A stretch of 64,000 nt of DNA, taken from positions 957,109-1,021,108 of the forward strand of contig JAJEKV010000027.1 of assembly GCA_021234155.1 (NCBI GenBank), written 5' to 3'. Below are positions 47,353 through 58,349 of this stretch, one piece after another. The stretch's first letter is position 1, and the number at the start of each line of letters is the position of its first letter. The notes under the pieces were generated by a model. The model was not told where the DNA came from. It ran no database searches and saw nothing but the letters and a program-made list of their open reading frames with translations. Origin of the DNA: Isoetes taiwanensis. Lineage: Eukaryota; Streptophyta; Lycopodiopsida; Isoetales; Isoetaceae. Both the position numbers and the translations under genes were made by a program.

Positions 47353-48899
47353 GATGAATTCTATATGATTAAAATGTTATTTTTTTTTAATGTTTAAAGA
47401 AAGTTTAGATGAAATGAATCAAATAATTACGTTTATTTTTAACTAAATTTTAATATATATTTATTTCATCAATAATAGACTATTCAATATTTGTCATTAA
47501 AACATAAACTTTATCTTCTGATTAATTTTAATCTAACACTTTTTTAAAGTAAAGTGCTAAGAGTTTGTAAATTGTGAAATTCTCACATAATTTTAAGTCA
47601 ATCACTTATCAAACCATCATATTTCATTTACAAATTATCCTGATTGCCAAATTTAAATTTAATAAGAAATCACTAGAAATTAAAATTTTATATTCTTGAA
47701 ATGTCTAATTCTAAATAGATTCACGTGAAAGTTAGTTTAGAAAGCAATTGTATGTTTCTATAACAATTATATAAAGTTATATAATTAAAGCTTATAAAAA
47801 TTATAAGAATCGAGAAGAATTAAACATGACATATAATCTTAAAATAATATCCTTGTCTGTTATATCTGAATAAGTTCAGGTTTCGTTGAATATACCATCA
47901 ACGGAAGATTTTCAAAGGGCAGATACCAATGATGAGGAATTAATAGCAAATATATCAAGCGATATTCAAAGTGCAGACACCAATGAGGAATTAATATCTC
48001 GTTTGACAAAGATGGGAGTGATTTTTGATCAAGTGATCTCAGATCTTAAACTTCTTGATCTAAAGCTAGCACACACAGGGCTAAGGATAGATTTCCAATG
48101 GGGCATCATCAGTTTAAAGGGATGGTGACATCTAGAAAACAAAAAAAATTTATTTATCATGACCAGCTGGGAAGGGAGAAAAATTTCAGGTCATTTTCAT
48201 TATTTTTAATGCAGAGGACTAAGAAGCTGGAATTTTTGATGGAGTGCACCGGTGCACCATTTTTTTGGTTAAATTCAACATTATCATTTGGTCGTCCAGA
48301 TTCCCAAGAGACTACTTCAAGCTCTTCTGATAAAGGGATTAAACATGGCAAAACAGGTGATTTTTCGAATGGTTTATATCCTATTTTGGGGGTGAGTGGT
48401 ATGGGAAAAAGCTGTCTAATCTATGAGATTATGATTAGATTAAAAAAGGAACATCCAAACTTTAAATTCACATTGATAGATCAAGGCAGAAGTACATTGA
48501 TATGCACGGACGTTATGGTAGCATTGACCAACTTTGCATCAAAAATTATTCGATCCTTCCCATACTTGTATAAAGAATGTATGGATTTGTACTCAGCACC
48601 TAATATTCAGATGGCTTTGGAAAAGCTAGCATTTTTGTATGAAGAGATAGGGAGCGATTGTGCATGGTATCAGACCTATTTGTTTTTCATCATTGATTGA
48701 TTTGACAATCAACATCATGATATGGTTCAAGTTATTGAGATTATAAGACAGAAATGGTGTTTTTACAGAAAATATACAAGAATAATTTTGGTTGGGCATG
48801 CATCACACAAACTTCCACAATACTTATGTTATGGAATGAATCTTGAATATCATCTGTTGTGTGACAAGGATTTTGTAATGAGCTATTACATGTCGACAT
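47353..48899. repeat. Tandem duplication of NTPase locus, copy 1
   Basis: 1547 bp that reappear at 48900-50492 with a few percent substitutions and AT-rich indels. The left half is AT-rich upstream or intron sequence, the right half coding. The junction at 48897-48901 reads ...gacatg|atgaattc, with 'atg' shared, so copy 1 is cut inside the coding region after 'SYYMST'. Confidence 0.92.
47880..48898 (+). pseudogene. CR (Crinkler/RHS)-like P-loop NTPase, truncated copy 1
   Basis: A likely exon starts after TTCAG at 47880. The N-terminal segment carries an internal repeat ('ADTNDEELIANI' / 'ADTNEELISRL'). The frame then shifts near 48098-48123 and resumes, with a Walker A P-loop, 'GVSGMGKSCLIYEI', near 48390-48430. 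A Walker B-like strand, 'TYLFFIID', ends at a TGA (48698-48700); the next codons still read as coding ('DNQHHDMVQVIEIIRQ', 'YTRIILVGHASHKLPQ'). The order P-loop, 'LIDQG', Walker B strand ending in Asp, then a 'sensor' strand resembles the NTPase module of Crinkler-RHS-type proteins. These are known as secreted effectors in oomycetes and as RHS proteins in trypanosomes. This copy ends at the duplication junction. The assignment is by motif order, not by alignment. Confidence 0.55.
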
Positions 48900-50492
48900 G
48901 ATGAATTCTATATGATTAAAATGTTATTTTTTTTTAAATGTTTAAAGAAAGTTTAGATGAAATGAATCAAATAATTACGTTTATGTTTTAATTAAATAAA
49001 TTGAATAATTTTTTTTAACTAAATTTTATTATATATTTATTTCATCAATAATAGACTATTCAATATTTGTCATTAAAACATAAACTTTATCTTTTGATTA
49101 ATTTTAATCTAACACTTTTTTAAAGTATTTTTTAAGTGCTAAGAGTTTGTAAATTGTGAAATTCTCACATAATTTTAAGTCAAATTTCACTTATCAAACC
49201 ATCATATTTCAGTTACAAATTATCCTGATTGCCAAATTTAAAGTTAATAAGAAATCACTAGAAATTAAAATTTTATATTCTTGAAATGTCTAATTCTAAA
49301 TAGATTCACGTGAAAGTTAGTTTAGAAAGCAATTGTATGTTTCTATAACAATTATACTTTAAATTTCAAGTTAAAGTTATATAATTAAAGCTTATTATAA
49401 GAATCGAGAAGAATTAAACATGACATATAATCTTAAAATAATATCCATGTCTGTTATATCTGAATAAGTCCAGGTTTTGTTGAATATACCATCAACGGAA
49501 GATTTTCAAAGGGCAGATACCAATGATGAGGAATTAATAGCAAATATATCAAGTGATATTCAAAGTGCAGACACCAATGAGGAATTAATATCTCGTTTGA
49601 CAAAGATGGGAGTGATTTTTGATCAAGTGATCTCAGATCTTAAACTTCTTGATCTAAAACTAGCACACACAGGACTAAGGATAGATTTCCAATGGGGCAT
49701 CATCAGTTTAAAGGGATGGTGACATCTAGAAAACCAAAAAAATTTATTTATCATGACCAGCTGGCAAGGGAGAAAAATTTCAGGTCATTTTCATTATTTT
49801 TAATGCAGAGGACTAAGAAGCTGGAATTTTTGATGGAGTGCACCGGTGCACCACTTTTTTGGTAAATTCAACATTATCAATTGGTCGTCCAGATTCCCAA
49901 GAGACTACTTCAAGCTCTTCTGATAAAGGGATTAAACATGGAAAAACAGGTGATTTTTCGAATGGTTTATATCCTATTTTGGGGGTGAGTGGTATGGGAA
50001 AAAGCTGTCTAATCTATGAGATCATGATTAGATTAAAAAAGGAACATCCTAACTTTAAATTCATATTGATAGACCAAGGCAGAAGTACATTGATATGCAC
50101 GGACGTTATGGTAGCATTGACCAACTTTGCATCAAAAATTATTCGACCCTTCCCATACTTGCATAAAGAATGTATGGATTTTTTTTCTCAACCTAATATT
50201 CAGATGGCTTTGGAAAAGCTAGCATTTTTGTGTGAAGAGATAGGGAGCGATTGTGCACGCTATCAGACCTATTTGTTTTTCATCATTGATTGATTTGACA
50301 ATCAACATCATGATATGGTTCAAGTTATTGAGATTATAAGACAGAAATGGTCTTTTTACAGAAAATATACAAGAATAATTTTGGTTGGGCATGCATCACA
50401 CAAACTTCCACAATACTTATGTTATGGAATGAATCTTGAATATCATCTGTTGTGTGACAAGGATTTTGTAATGAGCTATTACATGTCGACAT
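48900..50492. repeat. Tandem duplication of NTPase locus, copy 2
   Basis: Counterpart of 47353-48899. This copy continues into the remaining C-terminal coding region beyond 50492, so it is the one with the ancestral right flank. Confidence 0.92.
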
Positions 50493-51529
50493 TTAATTTA
50501 ACTTTGTCTAATGAGGCAGCATGATAGTGTGTTTGATGTCACAGATGGATCGATAGGGGAAATTGTAAACTTAGGTCATATCATCAAGGATTCTGATTAT
50601 AATATACATGAGGGAATTGATGTCTACGTAGCTAAAAAGAAGAAAGATATACACATTGACCAAGTGAAATTTGGAATGACTTGAAACTATATGAAGCTGA
50701 AAGTTATTGGAAAAGCATTATTGCAATGCAGTATAACTTGCCAAGTCACATTCTTCAAGGTGGAATTCTTGATGCTGTATACATGTACAGAGGCGAGGAT
50801 CGTGTTCAAGCAGTCACATGGATTGCTAAGGATACAATCATTTTTGTTGTTTATGAGCTTTATAGACAATCTTACCATGGTGTCTTGGCAATCACTGCTG
50901 AGCACATTTTCAGGTACCCAAAGTATTTCACATCATCAGTTGTTGGGAAATTTGTGGAATTGCTTATTGCAAACCACTTTGCACAAGGCAAGGCTTTTCA
51001 AGTCGATAACATAGTTCCTCTTAGAACTAGAGGGTCTACCAAAATGTTAAGTTGGACGTTCTATGGTGCAAAGGAAATAAACTTCAATGGCATAAACCCA
51101 CCTGCAGAAACATGGGATGCCATGTTACAAAGGTTATTTTTGAGTCCAACAAGTGCTCCATATCCTAATGCAGACTTTTTTTTTTTCTATTGTAAAGATG
51201 CTGCAGCAACAGGAGGGTTTCCACGAGGTCTTACTGCAATTCAAATTACAGTAAGGACACCACTAATTGAACACACAAATTCATTTTTTAAAGTTTCTAG
51301 CCAGGATCAAAAGGTGCATGCATCAAAGTAGAAGGATCTGTTCCAATGTTCTGAGAAAGACATTAGGATGCTCTTCATAGCAAAGGAAATTCCTCAAAAT
51401 GTATCAAAGGAGTGGTTGGCATTTTATTCTTCTTGGAAAAGCCCTCCGGAGTACTATGGTGTGACATTCAAAGACATCGCAAGATGTAATCCACAACTTG
51501 AAATCTTGAACCTTTTATATGAGATTTAA
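49474..51529 (+). pseudogene. CR (Crinkler/RHS)-like NTPase plus nuclease-like C-terminus, copy 2
   Basis: This repeats copy 1, including the TGA after 'TYLFFIID' (50291-50293), and adds a one-base deletion near 49862. Beyond the duplicated part the coding signal continues: 'VFDVTDGSIGEIVNLGHII' (about 50530-50590), then after two frame changes the ORF 50681-51331. That ORF has 'GKFVELLIANHFAQG', typical of the segment before the nuclease fold, and then 'NADFFFFYC' followed about 16 residues later by 'LTAIQITV', a D...QxT arrangement of the REase-like domain seen in CR proteins. A TAG at 51329-51331 interrupts, and coding-like sequence goes on to about 51527 ('RCNPQLEILNLLYEI'). At least four lesions make it a relic. 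A TE-derived or horizontally acquired origin is inference. Confidence 0.55.
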
Positions 51530-54500
51530 GTTGAGAACTTCCACCCATAGGACAGGTAAATAACTCTTTCAATTAATCTTGAGCTTTTTAATAAATTTTA
51601 CTTCTTTGATTGTCCTTGAGTACTTTCTAATATATCAGGTCCTTTATTTGCCTTGGAACATTCTGGCTAGGTTAGGTCCCTTTACACATTGCTGCATGGA
51701 AGATACAAAAAGTTATAGATAGCAGTAATTTTAAAGGTAGAGGCAATATTCATCATAAATGCAATATGGGGCATGATAAATGTAATATGGGGCGTGGAAG
51801 CTGCAATAACTCTGACAGATAGCACACAATGTTTTAAGAATACTGAAACCTAGCACACAATGTTTTAAGAATACTGAAACCTGAGTAGGGAAGGGCAGAG
51901 GGGTTAAGATTTGGATTTGCATAGAGGAGGTCCACTGTTCATGTTAGGATCAACGAATGCGCTGAAACCATGCAACTACGAAAAGTAGTTTCATGGTAAG
52001 AATATAGAATCACTTTTCTGTGAAGTTGGGTTGCATATCAGCATGAAGTTCCTTGATTTACATAAAACAGACAACTCAAGATTGTAGTAATTACTAGCTT
52101 GTCTAGTTGCACTGAGAATATGTAGCATGCTGTGTGAAGAAATTTTATAGAAATAGTAATGGATATGACAGCTTTATAGAGCGAGTTGCTTTGTTTTCAT
52201 GTAAAATAGTGGTCTAAAATTGTTTACTGATGTTTTAGGTTGTTTTCTTGTAATGGAAGGCAAAGTCTTTGCTTCTGATTTTGTACTTCTTAAATTGTGA
52301 GAAACTGATCGAGTTGTGTTTTGATGCAGGTATGAACCGGTTGAACAAAAGGTTTTCCAGAGAGATTGATTTTTTCCTTTATTCTGCTAGACACATCTTT
52401 GACAGGTCTTCTTTTCAAGATGGCTCTTGCATAAATAGATTATGTAGAACGATAGAGTTTTAATGTGCATGTTCGTTATACAAAATGAATTAACATTACC
52501 TGGTGTGATTTTACTTCGCGAGACCTTCTATACAGAGCGCCAGTCCTTTATTTAAAAAAAGGAAAGAAAAATCTAACAGAGGACCATTTTACACTTACAA
52601 ATGAAGGCACAAACCCTATAGTAGTCCAATTCCACAATTCAATTCAGTCCTTGATTTGGAGATATCTATTCTGTAAAACATACAAGGCGAACAATGGCTT
52701 TAGTACGGATAAAATAGGTTAGATGACAAGCACATGGCAAGCTAAGGACAATTTGTACCTTGGAAAACCTGCCTGGAATATATCGTCCATTTTTTGCAGC
52801 ATTCTTAGAATATCTGTTACTACATAGCATTTGGTGTGCATATATCTATCTTGTTAATTTGGGATTTTTCGGTGTAGTAGAAAAAGTTTTTGGTTTTCTT
52901 TTTAGAGTGATTTCCTAAGATTTTGGCGTTTTGATGGCCTGAAAATATTTCCGTGCTTCTAAAAATTGGGACCATTTTCTTTATATTATTTCTGACATAG
53001 AGTTTTTGATTTGTATAGAGTTCTCCCAATCTTTCTTTTTCTGGCTCTTCTGATCGGATTGCAGCTGGCGAGAAGATGATGCATGCCATAATTTACTGCC
53101 TTTTAGGCATACCCATTTTAGGCTTATGTGTTTCTAGCAGATTTGACAGACTTCCAATGTGCGTGGAAAAGCAAAGCCAGAAACTGGAGTCTTGCAGATT
53201 GTTCTAGCCAGATTGCTATAGCTGATTTTGGTGTAGCCGGAAGTGGCCTAGATATTTGGCTGGAATTGGTTTGGGAAGAAAATTATGTACAGTTGTTTGC
53301 TGCAATTCCTACAACAGGTTAGTCTATGCAAGTTGGAACTGAACAATGATCTAAAGTACTGTGCAAGTTGGAACTGAACAATGATCTAAATTACTAAAGC
53401 TAATCCCTTATTGGTAATTTTGTTAAGCATGACATTCAATTAATCCTGCTAGCTGCTGCCTGAATCGATAGCAACATTGAATATTTTGAAGTACCAACTC
53501 CATTTGCATATGTGTGCATCTGTACATTCCATGAACAGACATTGGATCTGATTCCACAAGAAACCAGATTTACAATATCGGCCATATTCTATTCTGCATG
53601 ACTCCAAGTTTTTTCAAATGCAGCCAGTTGCACAAAGCCTCTGTTATAATTTTATGGACTTAATGCTTATCAAGAACATGGACATGCTGGTATGTTTAAG
53701 CAACGATGATTTTAGCCACTTGCATCACTCTTTCAAGTTGCTTCAAACGTAGCTACTTGCAGAAAAGCTCTGTTATAATGGTATGGACTTTATGCTTACA
53801 AGAAGATGGAGGGGCTGTTATGTTAGAGTAACGATGAATTAAGAATAAAGGTAACACTCTTAATCGTGTTCCCTTCCCGTGTCCTGGCCATCCTCACACG
53901 GGGCACATGGAAGGCCCATGCAGCAGATGATGCTAGATGGGGGATTTTCCGTGAGGTATATGGCGGGGCATCGTACACTTTGTGGGAAGCGTCACAATTG
54001 TATCAGAGCAATGATCTTTGTTGACCAAGATCCAGCTGTGAATTGGCTAGTGTGCTGCTTAACTAGCTAAATCTTATAACTAGCTTGTGCTTTGGCAGAT
54101 TTATGCTTATGCTTATGCATGCCCAAGGTAAGGCATGCGCTCCTCATTTGATATTTTTGGTTAAAAATCCAGGTATGGTGTGCCCCCAGCATCGCAGTTG
54201 GTCCAAAGCTTAACATTCTGTAAGTTTCTCTGAAAAAACCCTCTGTTCAAACAACTCGATTGTGTGGTTTCTCTAAATTTCCCATATACAATAGGCTTTA
54301 ATTACATTCAAACTTCCTGACAGGGATCTCATGCCATCTTGTCACTTTGCTATGACAATAGCAGCATTGAAATGCCAAGGTTCGACTCGGGCTGCTTCCA
54401 ATATAAAATCTTATTAATGCAAATGGATCTACCTGTTCTTAGAACGTGTTAATATATCAAAAGAATTTTTGTTGCTGGAGCAAGATCGATTGATGCTTAG

Positions 54501-54779
54501 AATGTAGATGCATATGGAAACATTGTGGATCTATTTCTATATTAGAAATGGAACATCTATTCATCTGCATAGTGCAGCTACGTTCAGTAGTAAGCTGATG
54601 GATTTCGAAGCAGGATTCTATTGACCAATGTATCAGAGATTTCATAAAGTATTTTACGATGCTCTCAGATTAAAGAACCCCTAATTGAATGCCAATTCTA
54701 GAATGGGACTCGCAAGAAACCAACAAACCGCCCATAGATAGGCTTCTCATTCATCTCAGCAGATTTTCTACAATGGTGG
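51530..54779. other. Long intergenic stretch, nothing recognised
   Basis: Short tandem phrases occur: 'gcacacaatgttttaagaat' twice at about 51823-51875, and 'caagttggaactgaacaatg' twice at about 53329-53385. A 'ctctgttataat...tatggactt' phrase appears at 53640 and 53770. Small ORFs at 53128 and 53879 have no support. No RNA gene seen. Confidence 0.5.
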
Positions 54780-55250
54780 ACAGTGGGTAGCCGCACACAT
54801 GCGAACTACCCACGAAAAATAAAGGGAAAATCCAATTATATCATTTGGACCCCAAAAAATACAATGCTAAAAGATGAGTGGGTGATGTACCCGCCGAAGC
54901 TTATCAAGGGATTAAAAACCAGCCCTTCGGGTTTTCGAGGAAAAACCCTAGTGATAAGCCTTCGGCAAGGGGCTTAGACAAACGTAAGGCATAGAATCGC
55001 TCCCAAAAACCCCCGCATGGAGAAGTCGAAATAGATGCCGCTCGCCAACCTGTACCTGCACATCACCAACACAACAAACGAGACAATACAAACATACCAG
55101 AGAATAGCATCACCCAGGGGGTGGAAAAAAAACATCACCCAGCGGGTGGAAAAACATGATAAACAGAAACTTGTACAAAATACAATAAACAAAGAAGGGG
55201 GGGAGGGTGGGTTCAAAGAGAATAAGGTACTGCTGAGAGAAGAGGAAGCG
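54780..55250 (-). mobile_element. Possible LINE 3' UTR-like fragment
   Basis: On the minus strand it holds 'gggtttttcctcgaaaaccc' and 'ggtttttaatcccttgataa', close to the 3' region of the LINE at 62030-62080 ('gttttccctcgaaaaccctt', 'ggggtttttaatccggg'). It lacks the GGTCCCAT...CCGTGGA terminal motif, so it may be a related family or a fragment. Confidence 0.4.
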
Positions 55251-55622
55251 CCGATGAGACGAGGATGCAGAAACGCGCCTGAAATAGCGAACTCCCAACC
55301 AACACGGGCATGCGCCGCCCGCATGCATGCATGACATGCATGCTCATCCCATTCTAGAATGGCGATCCGATGTCTCGGATCGATGCGATTCTAGAATGGG
55401 ACTCGCAAGAAACCAACAAACCGCCCGACTCCCATTCTAGAATGGCGATCCGATGTCTCGGATCGATGCGATTCTAGAAGAAGCCGATGAGACGAGGATG
55501 CAGAAACGCGCCTGAAATATCGAACTCCCAACCAACACGGGCATGCGCCGCCCGCATGCATGCATCACATGCATGCTCGTCCCATTCTAGAATGGCGATC
55601 CGATGTCTCGGATCGATGCGAT
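55251..55622. repeat. 233-bp tandem duplication with palindromic module
   Basis: The segment starting 'ccgatgagacgaggatgcag' occurs at 55251 and 55484. Within it the module 'attctagaatggcgatccga' plus 'tgtctcggatcgatgcgatt' occurs at about 55352, 55434 and 55587. The module begins with the palindrome ATTCTAGAAT, contains a GATCCGA/TCGGATC hairpin, and in two copies ends again in ATTCTAGA. 'ctagaatgggactcgcaaga' also occurs at 54700 and 55390. Confidence 0.88.
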
Positions 55623-56103
55623 TGTGGTTCGCATACTTAGTAACTTTTTGGCTTTTAAAGATTATTTGCATTAAGCTCTTCCACATCCATGTAATCAGCA
55701 TCATTCTTCTCTGCTCGAGGTTCTTGGTCACAGGGTTCCTCAGCACTAGCTTCATGAGAAATCTGAAAATTAGAAGAAAGGTTGAGGAAAACATAGTATT
55801 GTATGCATTAACAATAAATGAAATATTTATACAATGCTACAATGTGCTACGCGCGACAGTGCGGCGACACATATGGACAATGATTTTATGAAAATACATA
55901 AGAAAGGTATATCAATTTACCAAATACGGATATGTCGCATTGGGCGCGACTCATACAAAGGTATCCAATATTTCTGTTTGTGACATAACATGTCTAGACA
56001 CGTCAGCACATATTCCATTTCGTAGCACATATCGCATTTCGTATTTGTTGAATCAGTACAAATATCATTTTGCCATTCCAATGTCTGCAATTTTTTTTCC
56101 TCA
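55623..56103. other. Upstream region of the 56.1-kb ORF, with GC palindromes
   Basis: Contains 'ctacgcgcgacagtgcggcg' at about 55849 and 'tgtcgcattgggcgcgactc' at 55932, members of the recurring TCGCGC-type motif family. No coding segment is recognised. Confidence 0.5.
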
Positions 56104-56586
56104 ATGGGTTACCAAACCGGTTTGGTGCATGTCAATGCTACTAATGGAGTTCATGTCTATGAGCAAGGCTTGGCCTTGAACCTCACCAAAGCCCGGGACA
56201 GGGCACTTCACAGAGTTATCCCGAAAGCCACCCTATTCAGGGATTTTCACAGATTGGTCCACAAGTTCGACCATCTCCTCCCTGTTTCTGAGAAGAGAGA
56301 TGGATGTGGAAGTGCAATGCAGCAAGTGGCAGGCTTAACAGAAGCCGAGTTCAATGCTCAGATAGCAGCTATTGGCATTACCTTTGTTTTGAGCCATTTC
56401 TTAGTCCTAGAAGCTGGACAAAGAAATTTGTTAGAGAGTCCAAGGACCTACCATTCAGAAATGCTGGAGGCCAAAATGAACTGCCTGTTGATGATGACAA
56501 ACCTGGATGCAGATAGACTAGATTATATTGTACAATGGACAGTAATTGTTGATCCTGCACCACTTCTATCAGTCTTACCAGGATAG
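56104..56586 (+). CDS. Unrecognised protein, 160 aa
   Basis: An open frame from ATG 56104 to TAG 56584-56586 with balanced amino-acid use; I do not recognise the family. It has no signal peptide or membrane segment. The middle is helical and charged ('TKARDRALHRVIPKATLFRD', 'AGLTEAEFNAQIAAIGITF'), and the end is acidic/hydrophobic ('MMTNLDADRLDYIVQW'). It could be one exon of a longer gene; a T-rich tract and 'tcctca' precede the ATG but no AG acceptor is exact. Copies of a TCGCGC-NNN-GCGCGA-like palindrome flank it on both sides. A convergent coding fragment lies at 57197-57436. Confidence 0.45.
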   Translation: MGYQTGLVHVNATNGVHVYEQGLALNLTKARDRALHRVIPKATLFRDFHRLVHKFDHLLPVSEKRDGCGSAMQQVAGLTEAEFNAQIAAIGITFVLSHFLVLEAGQRNLLESPRTYHSEMLEAKMNCLLMMTNLDADRLDYIVQWTVIVDPAPLLSVLPG

Positions 56587-57196
56587 CTTTTATAAAGCTC
56601 TATTGTATAAATGTTTTGGAATTAAAAAAAAAAAAATTACACAATTTGTCAACTCAAGTATATGTTATTTCTGGTTCTTTTTCTTCTAGCGCTGAGCGCG
56701 AGAGATTAATATGGGAAACGAAACATATCTAAAAGTGTTTTATAGAAAACCATATTAACTTCTCGCACTAGGCGCGACCAAACTGCAGTTTGTTAAAATT
56801 CATTTCTTATAAAAGATTAGATCAGTACACTATATTCAATGATGTAGCCAGTGAGATATATAGATAATGAGGATGTTTGCTGAGTGCGAGTCAATCTACT
56901 CAAGGAAACGAAACATATCTAAAAGTGTTTCATACAAAACCATATTAACTTCTCGCGCTAGGCGCGATTGAACTCCAGTTTGTTAAAATTCATTTCTTAA
57001 AGGAGATTAGATTTACTGTACATATTACATTTAGTTAATTAACGCTAAAAAAAAAAATACTACAAAATACATACATGTCACACTATACTCATTGATGTAG
57101 CAAGTGATATATATAGATAATGTGGGTGTAAGTTTAGGCAATTTTTTATTCAACAAGAAAAAACCATGGCAGTTACAAAAGAAGAGGACCATTCTT

Positions 57197-57436
57197 TCAC
57201 CAACCAGGCTCATCATGAGCAGGTGGCACGGGCACTCTCTTAACTTCATAAACGCCATGCTCTGGAACACATACAAGGTGGACGACAATCTTATATGTAT
57301 CAGGATAACTTCTAGCAGAGGCCATTGCAACTCCCTGCAGCCAAGGATTGAGTTCCAAGCCCCTCTGCTAGCATCTATAAATTTCAGAATAGTTCGTGGA
57401 GCAAATGATGGAATCCACATATTCTGGAGCCAGTGG
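57197..57436 (-). pseudogene. Unrecognised coding fragment convergent to 56104-56586
   Basis: On the minus strand a frame reads 'GLELNPWLQGVAMASARSYP', 'TYKIVVHLVCVPEHGVYEVK' and ends PAHDEPGW then TGA (57197-57199). The composition looks coding although the family is unknown. A TAG at about 57368-57370 interrupts the frame upstream. Because it reads ...GCTAG|CAG it might be a splice acceptor, in which case the exon would be intact. The convergent arrangement with 56104-56586 is typical of neither operons nor ordinary genes here; a two-gene transposon is possible. Confidence 0.35.
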
Positions 57437-57830
57437 TAAGGTAGATCTGCAATTGCAATTAGAACAAGATGTGATCGGATTGCGGGGCATGACTAATGCA
57501 TTGCCACTGAGAGAAACTCATATTTATAGCATGAGCAATACAGTAGCAGCATTATTGTGTAGACATACGAGTATGCATGTGAGCATCTTACATTGTAATG
57601 TTAATATCTCATGGATCCTAAGACAGGTCAGGAGCCCAAGACCAAGGCCAAGTATGGTGGAGATCGTAGCGAGAAGTGGCCTGGAGCACCTATGATCAAG
57701 ACCGAGCGAGGAGCCGAGCAACTCCGACTCCTCGGATGACTTTACCATGAACAAGCGGGCATCATATAGCTCGTCCAAATCGACGTAGCGAACGAGCGAG
57801 ATGGTTGCCCTAGGGACCTTGGAGTGACCA

Positions 57831-58040
57831 GCAGCAGCAGCAGCAGCAGGTGGCGAAGAAAGGCAGGAGAGTGAGAGAAGGGAGAAAGAACGAGAGGAGC
57901 AAGACTGCGGAGAAGAGAACCAAGCGGGGTGAAGATAGCTAGCGTGGGAATGTGGTCATACAAGAACTGAGGAGGAGGAGGGGAGGGAGGGGGGGGGAGG
58001 GGAGGGGGTGGGGGTGGTGGTGGTGGTGGTGGTGGTGGTG
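57831..58040. repeat. (AGC)n and (GGT)n trinucleotide tracts with G-rich run
   Basis: An (AGC)7-like tract lies at about 57831-57851. A purine/G-rich run, 'ggagggagggggggg', lies at about 57980-58000, followed by a (GGT)n tract at about 58015-58040. G-runs here could form a quadruplex. The minus strand gives Pro/His/Leu homopolymer ORFs which I regard as artefacts. Confidence 0.85.
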
Positions 58041-58103
58041 AAGAACAAGAATTGGAGAAAGAATTGGGGAGCCATCGGACCTAACGCTTGAACTCCATAG
58101 CCC

Positions 58104-58292
58104 ATGTGGCCGAAGCCACCAAAAGCGATGAAGAAGCAAGAGGCGGGGGAGAAAGCCTTCAAGCTCAAGCACAATATCGAGTTCGAGAAGAAGAAGGCAG
58201 CCTTCAAGATTTACTTCCGATGTTGGACCAGGTATGAAGATTGGTACTGCAAGCAGAGCATACCCAAGTTTGTGAAGGGTGGTAAAAACTAA
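58104..58292 (+). other. Unrecognised basic ORF upstream of the histone relic
   Basis: A 62-aa frame very rich in Lys/Glu ('KKQEAGEKAFKLKHNIEFEKK') ending in TAA at 58290. The histone-like segment begins just beyond in another frame. It may be a captured exon or the degraded front part of the same pseudogene; I cannot tell. Confidence 0.25.
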
Positions 58293-58349
58293 GCCCCTCG
58301 ACCTCGACCGAGGATGCCCAAGAGGGTTCATCATGGATCTAATTCCAAG

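Noticed and set aside
47353-50492. CRISPR-like or LTR pair explanation for the repeated block
   Set aside because: The repeats are directly adjacent, 1.5 kb long and contain coding sequence; this is a tandem gene duplication.
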